A DNA stretch of 64,000 nucleotides, from positions 1 through 64,000 of the forward strand of contig DASYHP010000099.1 in assembly GCA_035998495.1 (NCBI GenBank), written 5' to 3'. Source of the DNA: Mesorhizobium_B sp035998495 (GTDB lineage Bacteria > Pseudomonadota > Alphaproteobacteria > Rhizobiales > Rhizobiaceae). How positions within the stretch are numbered: the first letter of the stretch is position 1; every line of letters begins with the position of its first letter. Made by a program: the position numbers and the translations under genes. Shown piece by piece: positions 1 to 10,836 of this stretch. The notes under the pieces were generated by a model that saw only the letters and a list, made by a program, of their open reading frames with translations, did no database searches and was not told the origin of the DNA.

Positions 1-285
1 CCCAGATCCAGGCCCGCCAGCGAGGCCCGCGGGCCGGCAGGGCCGGTGTTCTTGCCCAAGGTGTGGCAACACGCCAAGCCAACAGCACAGGCCCCGTGCA
101 GACCCCGCGACAACTCCCGGGCAAGACCACCGACCGGCGCACGGCCGCGAGCCACGCAATCAGTGTTTCGGAAGGCAAGCGCCATGCGCCGGCTTCCCGA
201 TGCTCCTCAATGAGAGGGATGCTCCGGGGCAATGGCCAGACGCGAGAGAGGGCGTGGCGAGGAAGAAACGCGCGCAGATGCGCCC
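1..285. other. No recognisable gene; repeat-bearing left edge
   Basis: I recognise no gene here. A frame on the minus strand stays open across much of it but has no recognisable start, domain or family. The stretch contains the left copy of the long-range inverted repeat (172-256) and lies just downstream of the leftward DUF3750 gene. The window edge cuts the region, so a gene entering from the left cannot be excluded. Confidence 0.5.
172..256 (+). repeat. Left copy of 85-bp long-range inverted repeat
   Basis: These 85 bases are the reverse complement of the last 85 bases of the window (63916-64000), with a single difference at position 242 (G here, A in the other copy). Similarity stops immediately to the right of position 256. 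The right copy runs into the window end, so the repeat may extend further left than 172. I do not recognise the element. Confidence 0.9.
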
Positions 286-1059
286 TCAAGCCACTCCATC
301 GGCGGCGGTCTCTCTCGACGGCCACAGCTCCACCCGGCCGAAGCCGGGCACGAGGATCGCTGGGCGGGCGAAGTCGAGGCCCGCCACAAGGCCGATGAAA
401 TGCAGCTCGATGCCGCTGGTCCAGCCGACTGAGAAGCCGGCGAGGCCGTGCAGCGTGGCGTGGAAATCCCAGTTCCGGCTGTCCCACCAGAGGGAGGCGA
501 CGCCCTCGGCGAAGTCGCGCCCGAGCGCGTTGGGCGGCATCCGCGCCCCAAGCTCGGGCACCGCCCTCACGACATGGGCGACGAAGCTGTTGGAGTTCGG
601 GCCCGGCCAGATCCGATAGTCGCCGGAACGGGAATAGGGATAGTCGCGGATCGCCTGCTCGACTACCGGGATCAGCCGCTCCGCCCTTTCGCCGGTCACG
701 ACATGCACGATCACCGGCTCGTTCGAATACCAGCGGCCGTCCGCGGCATGGGCGTTGCGGCGGATGGGTGAGCCCCAGCCGACCTTGTCGTAGCGGACGT
801 AAGGCGCATTGCCCTTCTCCTTCAGCACGATCCAGCTATGCACGGCGAAAGCGCCCTTGAGCCCGCCCGTGCGCGCCGCCATCACATAGATCGCCGCGTC
901 GCCGGCCTCCTTCGCCACCGGAAGCACGCCGCTCGCCGACCAGTCGGCCGAGCGCCACGAGTTCGGGCGATCCTGCAACACCCACCAGCCGAGCGTCAGG
1001 AGCGCAGGCAGAACGAAAACGACGAACAGGAACAGCAGGATGCGCAGGCCGATCAGCAT
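286..1059 (-). CDS. DUF3750 family membrane-anchored protein
   Basis: The protein of about 257 residues has an N-terminal hydrophobic segment (about residues 1-28, rich in Leu/Val/Phe) followed by a soluble domain with the features I associate with DUF3750: HSWIVLKEKG, a YRIWPGPNSN stretch and an FVAHVVR motif. Function is unknown; it is probably inner-membrane anchored with the domain outside. I chose the ATG at 1059; a GTG at 1095 would add 12 residues. It is divergent from the asparaginase gene. Confidence 0.75.
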   Translation of the reverse strand: MLIGLRILLFLFVVFVLPALLTLGWWVLQDRPNSWRSADWSASGVLPVAKEAGDAAIYVMAARTGGLKGAFAVHSWIVLKEKGNAPYVRYDKVGWGSPIRRNAHAADGRWYSNEPVIVHVVTGERAERLIPVVEQAIRDYPYSRSGDYRIWPGPNSNSFVAHVVRAVPELGARMPPNALGRDFAEGVASLWWDSRNWDFHATLHGLAGFSVGWTSGIELHFIGLVAGLDFARPAILVPGFGRVELWPSRETAADGVA

Positions 1060-1158
1060 CAGCGACGGAAACCTTTTGCGGTTGCGTGGGAGCACGGTCT
1101 ATGTGGCCTCGAACGGCGGCCGGCGCAATGCGGCGCGCAAGCACGAATGCTGGAAAGA

Positions 1159-2157
1159 ATGAACCCGATCCTGGTGGAAGTTTGGCGAGGGCTGCATGTG
1201 GAAAGCGCGCACCGCGGCGCGGTCTTCGCCTGCGACGCCGAGGGCAGGGCGTTGTTTGAGGTGGGCGATGTCGAGCGGCCGGTCTTTCCCCGCTCCGCCG
1301 TCAAGGCGATCCAGGCGCTGCCGCTGGTCGAAAGCGGCGCGGCCGACGCGTACGGCTTCGGCGACAGGGAACTAGCCCTGGCCTGCGCATCGCATTCAGG
1401 CGAGGAGGCGCATGTGGCGCTCGCCGCCGCCATGTTGGAGCGCGCCGGATTGGCCGGCGAGGCGCTCGAATGCGGCGTGCATTGGCCGGGCGGCGAGGCG
1501 GGCCATCAGCTCGCCCTGCGGGGCGGAAAGCCGACCGCGCTCCACAACAACTGCTCGGGCAAGCATTCAGGTTTTCTCTGCGCTTGCCGGCACTCCGGCA
1601 TGACGCATCCCGGCTATGTCAGGGCGGAGCATCCTATCCAGCGCGAGATCGCGGCCTGCCTGGAGGCCGTGACCGGAGCGCCCCACGGCGGGCAGAATCG
1701 CGGTGTGGACGGCTGCTCGATTCCGACCTATGCCGTGCCGCTCAAGAGCCTAGCGCTCGGCTTCGCCCGCATGGCGGCGGGCAAGGGCATGGGCGCAACG
1801 CGTGCCGCCGCGGCGCGTCAGCTCCTGCAGGCCTGCATGGCGGAGCCCTTTCTTGTGGCCGGCACGGGCCGCGCCGACACGCGGCTCATGGAGCTTGGGG
1901 GAGGTCGGGTGTTCACCAAGACCGGCGCGGAGGGCGTTTATTGCGCGGCCCTGCCCGAGCTCGGAATCGGCATTGCCCTCAAATGCGACGATGGGGCGAG
2001 CCGGGCGGCGGAGGCCATGGTGGCGGCCATGTTGGCGAAGCTGTTGCCGAAAAGCGACGAGCTGGCTGACCGGCTCCGCCGCTTCGCCCGGCCGGCGCTC
2101 AAGAACTGGAACAAGGCCGTGGTCGGCGAGATCAGGCCGGCCGGGCCGCTGGCCTAA
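1159..2157 (+). CDS. L-asparaginase II, Rhizobium (thermolabile) type
   Basis: This 332-residue protein belongs to the asparaginase II family (Rhizobium etli AnsA/ReAV), which hydrolyses asparagine to aspartate and ammonia and is unrelated to the E. coli type I/II enzymes. Both Ser-Lys features of that family are visible: SAVK at residues 46-49, and SHSGE followed later by ALKCDDG. The family's metal-site residues are also present, in NNCSGKHSG and RGVDGCSIP. The ATG at 1159 follows GGAAAG closely; an in-frame ATG at 1147 is an alternative. The gene converges on the leftward beta-helix gene; the two ends overlap by 4 nt. Confidence 0.9.
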   Translation: MNPILVEVWRGLHVESAHRGAVFACDAEGRALFEVGDVERPVFPRSAVKAIQALPLVESGAADAYGFGDRELALACASHSGEEAHVALAAAMLERAGLAGEALECGVHWPGGEAGHQLALRGGKPTALHNNCSGKHSGFLCACRHSGMTHPGYVRAEHPIQREIAACLEAVTGAPHGGQNRGVDGCSIPTYAVPLKSLALGFARMAAGKGMGATRAAAARQLLQACMAEPFLVAGTGRADTRLMELGGGRVFTKTGAEGVYCAALPELGIGIALKCDDGASRAAEAMVAAMLAKLLPKSDELADRLRRFARPALKNWNKAVVGEIRPAGPLA

Positions 2158-3536
2158 ACGGCTCGGTTGCGCTCGATGAGGAGATTTGGGAAGGCGGCGG
2201 CTCCCGTCGCCGCAAGGTCCTCTGTTACCTTCTCGCCCCAGCGGTGGCCGACGACTGCGCCGCCGGGCGCTTCGGAGACGAGGTTGCCGCTGATGACGGC
2301 CGAACCCGCGCCTTCGACCACCGTCACGCCGACGCCGATGCCGGTACGCCGGATCACGTTGCCGGTCGCCGTCACATTGCGCATGAAGGCCCCCCAGCCG
2401 ATGTTCAAGCCATAGGCAGGCGCGTCCTCCACCACGTTTCCCGTCACGCTCGTGTCGGCCTCGATGCTGATGCCGATGCCGAAGCCGGCGGACTCCGCGG
2501 GGTAGGGGCCGTCCAGCGACAGGTTGCGCACAAGATTGCCCGAGCAGGTGGCGAGCCGCCCGCCTTGGTCGAGGTTGGCGATCGAGATGCCGTTCGCAGC
2601 AAAGTCCACGATGTTGCCCGCGATCACCGCGCCCTCGAAGGAGAACTCGGAGTAGATGGCCGTCTCGCCCGAGCGCAGGCAGGTGTTCTGCGCGATCAGG
2701 GCATTGCCCGAGCCGTTGGCGCGGATCGCGGAAAAGGCGCAGTCCGCGACCTGGTTGCCGGTGACCTGCACGCCGCCGGCGCGAAACAGGTTGATGCCGT
2801 TGCCGTTTTGTCCGGTGCCGCCGTTTCGCGCGCCGATGCGTTCCACCCGGTTGCCGGAGATGATCGTGCCGTCCTCCGCCGGCTGCCAGCGATGAACGAG
2901 GATGCCGCCATTGCCGCAATCGGTCACGGTGTTGCCGGCGATCGTCAGCCCAGCCGATTCGGCGGCAAAGATGCCGCTGTCCGCCGCGCCCGAGAAGGTC
3001 GAGCGCTCGACGCGGCCAGCGACGCCCTCCAGCGCGAGCGCGTTGCGGCTGGAGCCGATCAACACGCAGTCGTCGAGGCGAACCACGCCCACGCGGCGCA
3101 GGTCGATCAGCCCTTGCGCCTGGTCGGCCAGCCAGCGGTTCGCGCCGTCGATCACGAGGCCGGACAGCTCGAAGCGCTCGACCTCGTGCCCGCCGAGGAA
3201 GAGATAGCCGTCGCCGCCATAGACGATGCGCGTGGCGCCGGGCACGCCCTGGAGGCGCACGGCGCGCGGCAGCTCCAGGTTGGACAGCACATAGACGCCG
3301 GGCGGCAGGAACATCGGCATGTTCCGGTCCGCCGCTTCCGCCAGCATCCGGCTGAAAGCGCGACCGCTCTCGTCCGATGTGCCGGGCTGCACCCCCCACT
3401 CGCCCGCATCGATGGAGCCGCGCGTGGCCGCCAACTCGACGCCGCGCCGCTGCGCGGCCTCAGCCGGGAAGGGCAGGGCGAGGCTCAGCGCGCTCACGCC
3501 CGCGCTCGCTTTCAGGAATCCACGCCTGTTCAGCAT
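2154..3536 (-). CDS. Tat-exported parallel beta-helix repeat protein (TIGR03808 type)
   Basis: The 460-residue protein starts with a clear twin-arginine signal (RRGFLKAS at residues 4-11, then a hydrophobic stretch ending near AEA-AQ). The rest is a right-handed beta-helix with many GN-x-V units (ISGNRV, VTGNQV, IAGNIV, ATGNVI), as in polysaccharide lyases and epimerases. It matches my memory of TIGR03808, a Tat-exported repeat family of unknown function in rhizobia. GGAGG lies eight bases before the ATG. It should act in the periplasm. No catalytic residues can be assigned. Confidence 0.85.
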   Translation of the reverse strand: MLNRRGFLKASAGVSALSLALPFPAEAAQRRGVELAATRGSIDAGEWGVQPGTSDESGRAFSRMLAEAADRNMPMFLPPGVYVLSNLELPRAVRLQGVPGATRIVYGGDGYLFLGGHEVERFELSGLVIDGANRWLADQAQGLIDLRRVGVVRLDDCVLIGSSRNALALEGVAGRVERSTFSGAADSGIFAAESAGLTIAGNTVTDCGNGGILVHRWQPAEDGTIISGNRVERIGARNGGTGQNGNGINLFRAGGVQVTGNQVADCAFSAIRANGSGNALIAQNTCLRSGETAIYSEFSFEGAVIAGNIVDFAANGISIANLDQGGRLATCSGNLVRNLSLDGPYPAESAGFGIGISIEADTSVTGNVVEDAPAYGLNIGWGAFMRNVTATGNVIRRTGIGVGVTVVEGAGSAVISGNLVSEAPGGAVVGHRWGEKVTEDLAATGAAAFPNLLIERNRAV

Positions 3537-3621
3537 CGGCACACCTCCAACCGCTTTGCGCTTGGAGGAGCAAGCGTCGTGCCGCTTTGCCGGCGTGGTC
3601 CAAAGGGGTAGGCTCGCCCGC

Positions 3622-4098
3622 ATGAGCCGGGCATTCACGAAAGAGGACGAGGGCGGCGACGCGCTGGGCGGCATCGGCGAGCGGCCGATCAGCTCGCACC
3701 GCAACCTCGTCACGCGGTGCGGCCTCGAAAAGCTCGAAGCGGAGATCGCCCGCTTGCGCGACGAACTCGCCCGAATAGGCCCGAGCACCGACCGCGAGCG
3801 CTTTGCGCTTCTCTCGCGCGACCTACGCTATTGGACGGCGAGGCGCGAAACGGCCGAAATCGTCATGCCCGACTGGAATAGCGAGGTGATCCGCTTCGGC
3901 ATGCGCGTCTCGGTCGAAGACGAAGACGGTGTGCGCAAAACCTGGACCATTGTCGGCGAGGACGAGGCCGACGCGGCCTGTGGCACCGTCAGCCATGTTT
4001 CGCCGCTCGCCCAGGCGCTGTTCGGCAAGCGCGTGGGCGAGGCGGCGATCGTGAACGGGAAGGCGTGGGAGGTGGTCGCGATTGGCGTGGAAGAGTGA
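3622..4098 (+). CDS. GreA/GreB-family transcription factor (degenerate coiled-coil tip)
   Basis: The 158-residue protein has a Gre-like layout: an N-terminal helical hairpin (about residues 30-80, starting SSHRNLVTRCGLEKLEAEI) and a C-terminal FKBP-like domain (WTIVGEDEAD, SPLAQALFGKRVGE). The hairpin tip lacks the acidic DL-x-ENAEY signature that Gre factors use to stimulate RNA cleavage by RNA polymerase; here it reads STDRERFALLSRDL. It may bind the secondary channel without cleavage activity, as Rnk or Gfh1 do. The ATG follows AGGGGTAGG. Confidence 0.8.
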   Translation: MSRAFTKEDEGGDALGGIGERPISSHRNLVTRCGLEKLEAEIARLRDELARIGPSTDRERFALLSRDLRYWTARRETAEIVMPDWNSEVIRFGMRVSVEDEDGVRKTWTIVGEDEADAACGTVSHVSPLAQALFGKRVGEAAIVNGKAWEVVAIGVEE

Positions 4099-4130
4099 GG
4101 CGCCAGCGCGACGCGAGAAAGCCAGCTCCC

Positions 4131-4334
4131 CTACGATATCGAGAGAGTTCGATATGCGCCGTGGTATTTCTTCATCCGCTCACGCGCAACTTCGAGTTGG
4201 CGACGGAACTCTTCGGTCCCGTTTGGGGGAGCGTCCTCATCACTGGCGAGTGCGGTAAGAGCTTCCTTGTGATCTTCCATGATCCGTCGCGCTATTGCCA
4301 ACTGCGCTGCAATCTCCGGCTTCTCTTCACTCAT
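4131..4334 (-). CDS. Small hypothetical protein (67 aa)
   Basis: I do not recognise this protein. It is charged and mainly helical (IAAQLAIARRIMEDHKEAL, EEFRRQLEVARERMKKYHG), with no signal or membrane segment. The ATG at 4334 has GAGAGG about ten bases upstream. The gene lies 47 bases downstream of the methylmalonyl-CoA mutase gene on the same strand. Its base composition is visibly less GC-rich than its neighbours, which suggests a recently acquired or weakly constrained gene. Confidence 0.55.
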   Translation of the reverse strand: MSEEKPEIAAQLAIARRIMEDHKEALTALASDEDAPPNGTEEFRRQLEVARERMKKYHGAYRTLSIS

Positions 4335-4381
4335 GATCTCGCTACCTCTCGGCGAGAAACGTAACACGATCCGTGCCACGT

Positions 4382-6501
<2,120 letters not shown>

Positions 6502-6505
<4 letters not shown>

Positions 6506-7944
6506 TGCGAAGCTTCCTCGACGGCGGCATTGAGCGGGACGGGCAGGAGCGGTTCGCAGACCGCAACGCCTTCCGCTTGCGAGCGGCCACGGGGACTTGC
6601 GTTCAGAACCGCCACCGCGCGTTCCTCCTTCAAGGCATGATGCGTCGTGCCGATGATGATGCGCTCGCCGTCTCGCACGGCTTTTTCGCGTCGCTCCCGA
6701 GCTTCGCGGATGCGCGCTTGGAAGGCTCCCGCTTCGAGGCTGCGCAGGATGCCGCCTTCGCCCTCAATGCGGCGGAACTCATCCCAAGCCGTCTCGCAGA
6801 GCCGGTCAGTCAAGGCCTCGATCGCGCCGGCGCCGCTGGCGGGATCCTGCACGGAGCCGAGATGCGCTTCCTGCGCGAGCACCAGCGCGGTGTTGCGCGC
6901 GAGCCGGCGGGCGAATGGGTCGGGCAGCCCACGGGGCAGGGTGTGCGGCAGGAGGGACAAGGAATCCGCCCCGCCGGCGATCGCTGTGAACGCCGCCACC
7001 GTGTTGCGTACGATGTTGGTTTCGGGATCTTTCCGCGTGAGCATGCGCCGCGAGGTCTCCGCGTGAATGGCGACAGGCTCCACCTCCAGCCCGCAGCTCT
7101 CGGCCAGCCGTGCCCACAGCACTCGGGTGGCGCGAAGCTTCGCCAAGCCGAGCAACTGGTCCTGGTCCACGCTCAGCGCGAAGCCGATATGCGGCGCGGC
7201 ATAGACGAGCGGCTGACGGGCCTCCTCGAACATCCGGAGATACGAAAGGGCGGAGGACAGGATCGCGCCGAGCTCCTGGGCCTCCGTCGCGCCGGCCTCA
7301 TGGAAGACGCGGCCGTCCGCTTCGAGCAGGACGCCCGGCGCGCCCAAGGCGAAGTAATGGGCGAGCGAGGGCGGCAGCGACGCTTCGAGCGCCTCGATGG
7401 ACATCTTGAGCCGGCCCGTGCCGCCGAAGATGGCGGCCGGATCGATGCCGAAGGACAGCTCCAGCCTGGCTGGATCGACACGCGCCTTGCCCAGCAGCAT
7501 CAAGAGCCACTCCGCGCTTTGCCGGCTCGAAGGGTGAGCATCGACACGCAGGACGATCCGCCCCAGCGGGATGCCGTCCAGAACCTGCTGAAGCGCCTTG
7601 AGCGAGGCGGCGAGGCCGAACCCATGCGCCGTGGGCGCGCCCGCGAAGACGAGCGCAAGACCGTCCGCTCCTTCGGCAAGCTCTCGATGCGCCTGGGCGT
7701 TGGCCCGCGCCGGGTCGGGGTCGTCCATCCGGCCAAGCAAGGCGGGGCGGGCGCGCTTTCCCCGCCAGACCGCCGCATCCGGGCGACGCGGCGCGAGCGG
7801 CTCGATGGGGATGCCATCGTCGGTGAACGACCGCAGCGCCTCGTCGAGGGGTTGTCCCTTCAACGCCCTTTCGGCCGCGGCGCGCCATTGCTCGCGGCTC
7901 GCTTCCGGGAAAACCGGACGGCTCTCTCGTCTTTCTTCGCTCAT
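6502..7944 (-). CDS. mutA: Methylmalonyl-CoA mutase small subunit
   Basis: The 480-residue protein aligns with the barrel part of the large subunit (GLVLVFAGAP, MLTRKDPETNIVRNTVAAF, RNTALVLAQEAHLG) but lacks the DxHxxG cobalamin motif, as is usual for the structural small subunit. It is first in a two-gene unit with mutB. I chose the ATG at 7944, which has GAGGCGG just upstream; another ATG 15 bases earlier is possible. It diverges from the HerA-like ATPase gene across a 163-base gap in which I see no other gene. Confidence 0.93.
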
Positions 7945-8107
7945 CCGCCTCGGCCGCATTTCCGCATCGTGGCAAGATTAGGGCGCGCGGTGCTGCGCCG
8001 CAACGCGGATGCCGCGCCATGTCGCAACAAACCCATTGTAGCCCCGCCTCCACTTCCGCCGACGGGCCGCCCCGGCTAGGAAGGCGCATCAGGAGAGGCC
8101 AAGCGGA

Positions 8108-9733
8108 ATGACGGCTGACAGTGATCGCATCTTCGTCGGCGCGAGCCGAAAGCCGGATGACGGCTACCAGGGGCCGGAGGAGCTCCTGCTGAAATACGCT
8201 AACCGCCACGGCCTGGTCACGGGCGCGACCGGCACGGGCAAGACGGTGACGCTGCAGGTGCTGGCCGAGGGCTTCTCCAATGCGGGGGTGCCGGTGTTCT
8301 GCGCCGACATCAAGGGCGACCTGTCGGGCATCGCTTCCATGGGCGAGCCCGACGAAGCGCTGAGACGACGGGCCGAAGAGATCCGGCTGGAGCCCTACGA
8401 ACCCCAGGAATTCCCTGTCATCTTCTGGGATCTGTTCGGCGAGAAGGGACACCGCATCCGGGCAACCGTCTCCGAGATGGGGCCGCTGCTGCTGGCGCGC
8501 CTCCTCGACATGTCGGAGGCGCAGGAGGGCGTCATCAACATCGCCTTCAAGCTGGCCGACGAGGAAGGGCTCCTGCTCCTCGACCTCAAGGACCTGCAGG
8601 CGCTGCTGCAGGAGATGAGCGGCCGCGAGAAGGAGATTTCGGCCCGCTACGGCTTCGTGTCGCGCTCCTCCATCGGGGCGATCCAGCGGGCGCTGCTCGT
8701 GCTCGAGAACCAGGGCGGGCACGAGTTCTTCGGCGAGCCGGCGCTGCGCATCGCCGATCTCATGCGCACGACGCCGGACGGTCGGGGCGCGGTCAACGTG
8801 CTCGCCGCCGACCGGCTGATGATGAACCCGCGGCTCTACGCCACCTTTCTGCTCTGGCTCCTGTCCGAGCTGTTCGAGGAACTGCCGGAGGTGGGCGACC
8901 CTGAGAGGCCGCGGCTCGTGTTCTTCTTCGACGAGGCGCATCTTCTGTTCAGCGAGGCGCCGAAGGTGCTGGTCGAGCGCGTGGAGCAGGTGGTGCGCCT
9001 GATCCGCTCCAAGGGCGTGGGCGTCTATTTCGTGACGCAGAACCCGCTCGACGTGCCGGAAACCGTGCTCGCCCAGCTCGGCAACCGCTTCCAGCACGCG
9101 CTGCGCGCCTACACCCCGCGCGAGCAGAAGGCGGTGCGCACGGCCGCCGAAACCTTCCGTCCGAACTCGGACTTCGACTGCGCGGAGGCGATCACGCAGT
9201 TGGGCGTGGGCGAGGCGCTGGTGTCCACGTTGGGCGAAAAGGCCGTGCCGTCGGTGGTCCAGCGCACGCTGATCCGCCCGCCTTCGTCGCAGCTGGGGCC
9301 GGTCACGGACGCCGAACGGCAGGCGATCGTGGCGCAAAGCCCGGTGGCCGGCCTCTACGAAGAGACGGTGGATCGCGATTCGGCTTACGAAATGCTGGCG
9401 CGCCGGGCGGAGGACGAGCAGGAAAGGGAGGCGCAGGCCTCCAGCCGGGGTGGCGCCCGGACCCGCTGGACGCTGCCGGATTTCGATGGCGGCAAGGCAG
9501 GGCCTTGGGGCAGCCGGCCGGTAGATGACGACGAGCGGCGCTCCCGGCGCGACGACGATGATGATGACGATGACGACCGCCCGACCACCCGCCGCCGCTC
9601 GTCCGTGCCGCGTGCCTCCAATCGGCAGACGGTGGCGGAGGCCGCCATCAAGTCGGTCGTGCGCTCCGCAGGCTCATCGCTCGGGCGCGCGTTAGTGCGT
9701 GGGATTCTCGGTGGTCTGAAACGGGGGTTTTGA
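8108..9733 (+). CDS. HerA-like ATPase, DUF853 (YjgR) family
   Basis: The 541-residue P-loop ATPase has Walker A (GATGTGKTVTLQ, about residues 38-49) and Walker B (LVFFFDEAHLLF). It matches the DUF853 or HerA C-terminal helicase-like family, whose cellular job is not established. Near the C-terminus is an Arg/Asp-rich low-complexity linker including a run of nine Asp, followed by a helical tail. The start has AGGAGAGG upstream. It stands alone and is followed by a REP-like hairpin. Confidence 0.85.
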   Translation: MTADSDRIFVGASRKPDDGYQGPEELLLKYANRHGLVTGATGTGKTVTLQVLAEGFSNAGVPVFCADIKGDLSGIASMGEPDEALRRRAEEIRLEPYEPQEFPVIFWDLFGEKGHRIRATVSEMGPLLLARLLDMSEAQEGVINIAFKLADEEGLLLLDLKDLQALLQEMSGREKEISARYGFVSRSSIGAIQRALLVLENQGGHEFFGEPALRIADLMRTTPDGRGAVNVLAADRLMMNPRLYATFLLWLLSELFEELPEVGDPERPRLVFFFDEAHLLFSEAPKVLVERVEQVVRLIRSKGVGVYFVTQNPLDVPETVLAQLGNRFQHALRAYTPREQKAVRTAAETFRPNSDFDCAEAITQLGVGEALVSTLGEKAVPSVVQRTLIRPPSSQLGPVTDAERQAIVAQSPVAGLYEETVDRDSAYEMLARRAEDEQEREAQASSRGGARTRWTLPDFDGGKAGPWGSRPVDDDERRSRRDDDDDDDDDRPTTRRRSSVPRASNRQTVAEAAIKSVVRSAGSSLGRALVRGILGGLKRGF

Positions 9734-9743
9734 AGGCGACGTT

Positions 9744-9804
9744 CGTCCTTCGAGCCTCTGCACGTGGTTTATCGAGGCTTCGTAGAGAGCACCTCAGGAC
9801 GAGG
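9744..9804. repeat. REP-like palindromic element
   Basis: The outer arms CGTCCT (9744-9749) and AGGACG (9796-9801), and the inner arms AGCCTC (9753-9758) and GAGGCT (9774-9779), form a long imperfect hairpin. It resembles the common alphaproteobacterial intergenic palindromes beginning CGTCCTTCGAG and ending CTCAGGACGAGG. It lies between convergent genes and could act as a transcript end for either. Confidence 0.6.
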
Positions 9805-9900
9805 GCGCGGCCGGCAGCTTGGCCATCACTTCACGGCCCTGTCGCCCCTCACCGCTTCGGGCTAGAGCCCTCGGCACCTTGCGGCCCTCCGCATGGCGCG

Positions 9901-9928
9901 GGCGCCGGAGCTGAAACGGTCCGGCGCC
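9901..9928 (-). terminator. Hairpin downstream of L,D-transpeptidase gene
   Basis: GGCGCCGGA (9901-9909) and TCCGGCGCC (9920-9928) make a perfect 9-bp stem with a 10-base loop. It lies 14 bases past the stop of the leftward transpeptidase gene. There is no T tract, so it may stabilise the transcript end rather than be a classical terminator. Confidence 0.4.
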
Positions 9929-9941
9929 ATCGCGCAGGCGG

Positions 9942-10676
9942 TCAGACCTGTCCGACGCCGGCGCCCACCACCTTGATCGGCGTGCCATTGGGAACGCGAT
10001 CATAGAGGTCGATCACGTCCTGGTTCATCATCCGCACGCAGCCCGACGACACCGAGCGGCCGATGGACTGCCACTCCGGCGAGCCGTGGACGCGGTAAAG
10101 CGTGTCCTCGCCGTTCTGGAAGATGTAGAGCGCGCGCGCGCCGAGCGGGTTGTCGAGCCCGCCGGGCATGCCGCCATTGTCCACGCTCCACTTTTCAAGG
10201 CTCGGATCGCGCGCGATCATCTCCGCCGGCGGCGTCCATTTGGGCCAGCGCTGCTTCCACTGGATCACGCCCTGGCCCGACCATTCGAAGCCCGCCCGGC
10301 CCAAACCCACGCCATAGCGGATCGCCTGGCCGCCAGGTCGCGTGAAGTAGAGGAAGTGCTGGCTGGTATCGACCACGACCGTACCCGGCGCCTCGCCGGT
10401 CGGATCGTCCACGACCTGGCGGTAGAAGCGGGGGTCGATCTGGTCGAAGGGTATGGCGGGGATCGCGAAGCCGTCGTCCACCACCGGGCCATACATCAGC
10501 GCCGGATCGTCGAAGCCGGTATAGACCTCGGCGGGCTCGACAGCGACCGGCTCGATCACGCGAACCGAGCGGGACGTGGTGCAGGCCGACAGCGCGGCCG
10601 AGCCCAGGAGCGCGGAGGACAGCGAAAGAAAGCGCCGGCGCGAGACCGCGCGGGAAGACAAAAACAGATCAGACAT
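9942..10676 (-). CDS. L,D-transpeptidase (YkuD), Tat-type predicted lipoprotein
   Basis: The 244-residue protein has a C-terminal YkuD domain with the catalytic signature HG-x8-GR-x2-S-x-GC-V-R (HGSPEWQSIGRSVSSGCVRM). It should form or edit 3-3 peptidoglycan cross-links or attach proteins to peptidoglycan. The N-terminus combines a twin-arginine motif (SRRRFLSLSS) with a lipobox-like LSAC, suggesting a Tat-exported lipoprotein in the periplasm. The ATG at 10676 places this signal correctly. Confidence 0.9.
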   Translation of the reverse strand: MSDLFLSSRAVSRRRFLSLSSALLGSAALSACTTSRSVRVIEPVAVEPAEVYTGFDDPALMYGPVVDDGFAIPAIPFDQIDPRFYRQVVDDPTGEAPGTVVVDTSQHFLYFTRPGGQAIRYGVGLGRAGFEWSGQGVIQWKQRWPKWTPPAEMIARDPSLEKWSVDNGGMPGGLDNPLGARALYIFQNGEDTLYRVHGSPEWQSIGRSVSSGCVRMMNQDVIDLYDRVPNGTPIKVVGAGVGQV

Positions 10677-10836
10677 GGAACCCCACAAACGGACGCGGCG
10701 AACGGAACAGGCAAGCAATGTAGCCGCGCATCTGAGAACAGTGACGTTAAGGCTCGATAAGAGTTCCGTTTCCGGCCGAAACGTGGCCGATGTGTTGCTT
10801 TCCGGCAACAGCAGGAACCTTCTCCAGCCGAGACCT

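Noticed and set aside
4136..4155. ATATCGA/TCGATAT inverted repeat at the end of the small orphan gene
   Set aside because: Only 7 bp, inside coding sequence, and without a T tract, so I do not call it a terminator.
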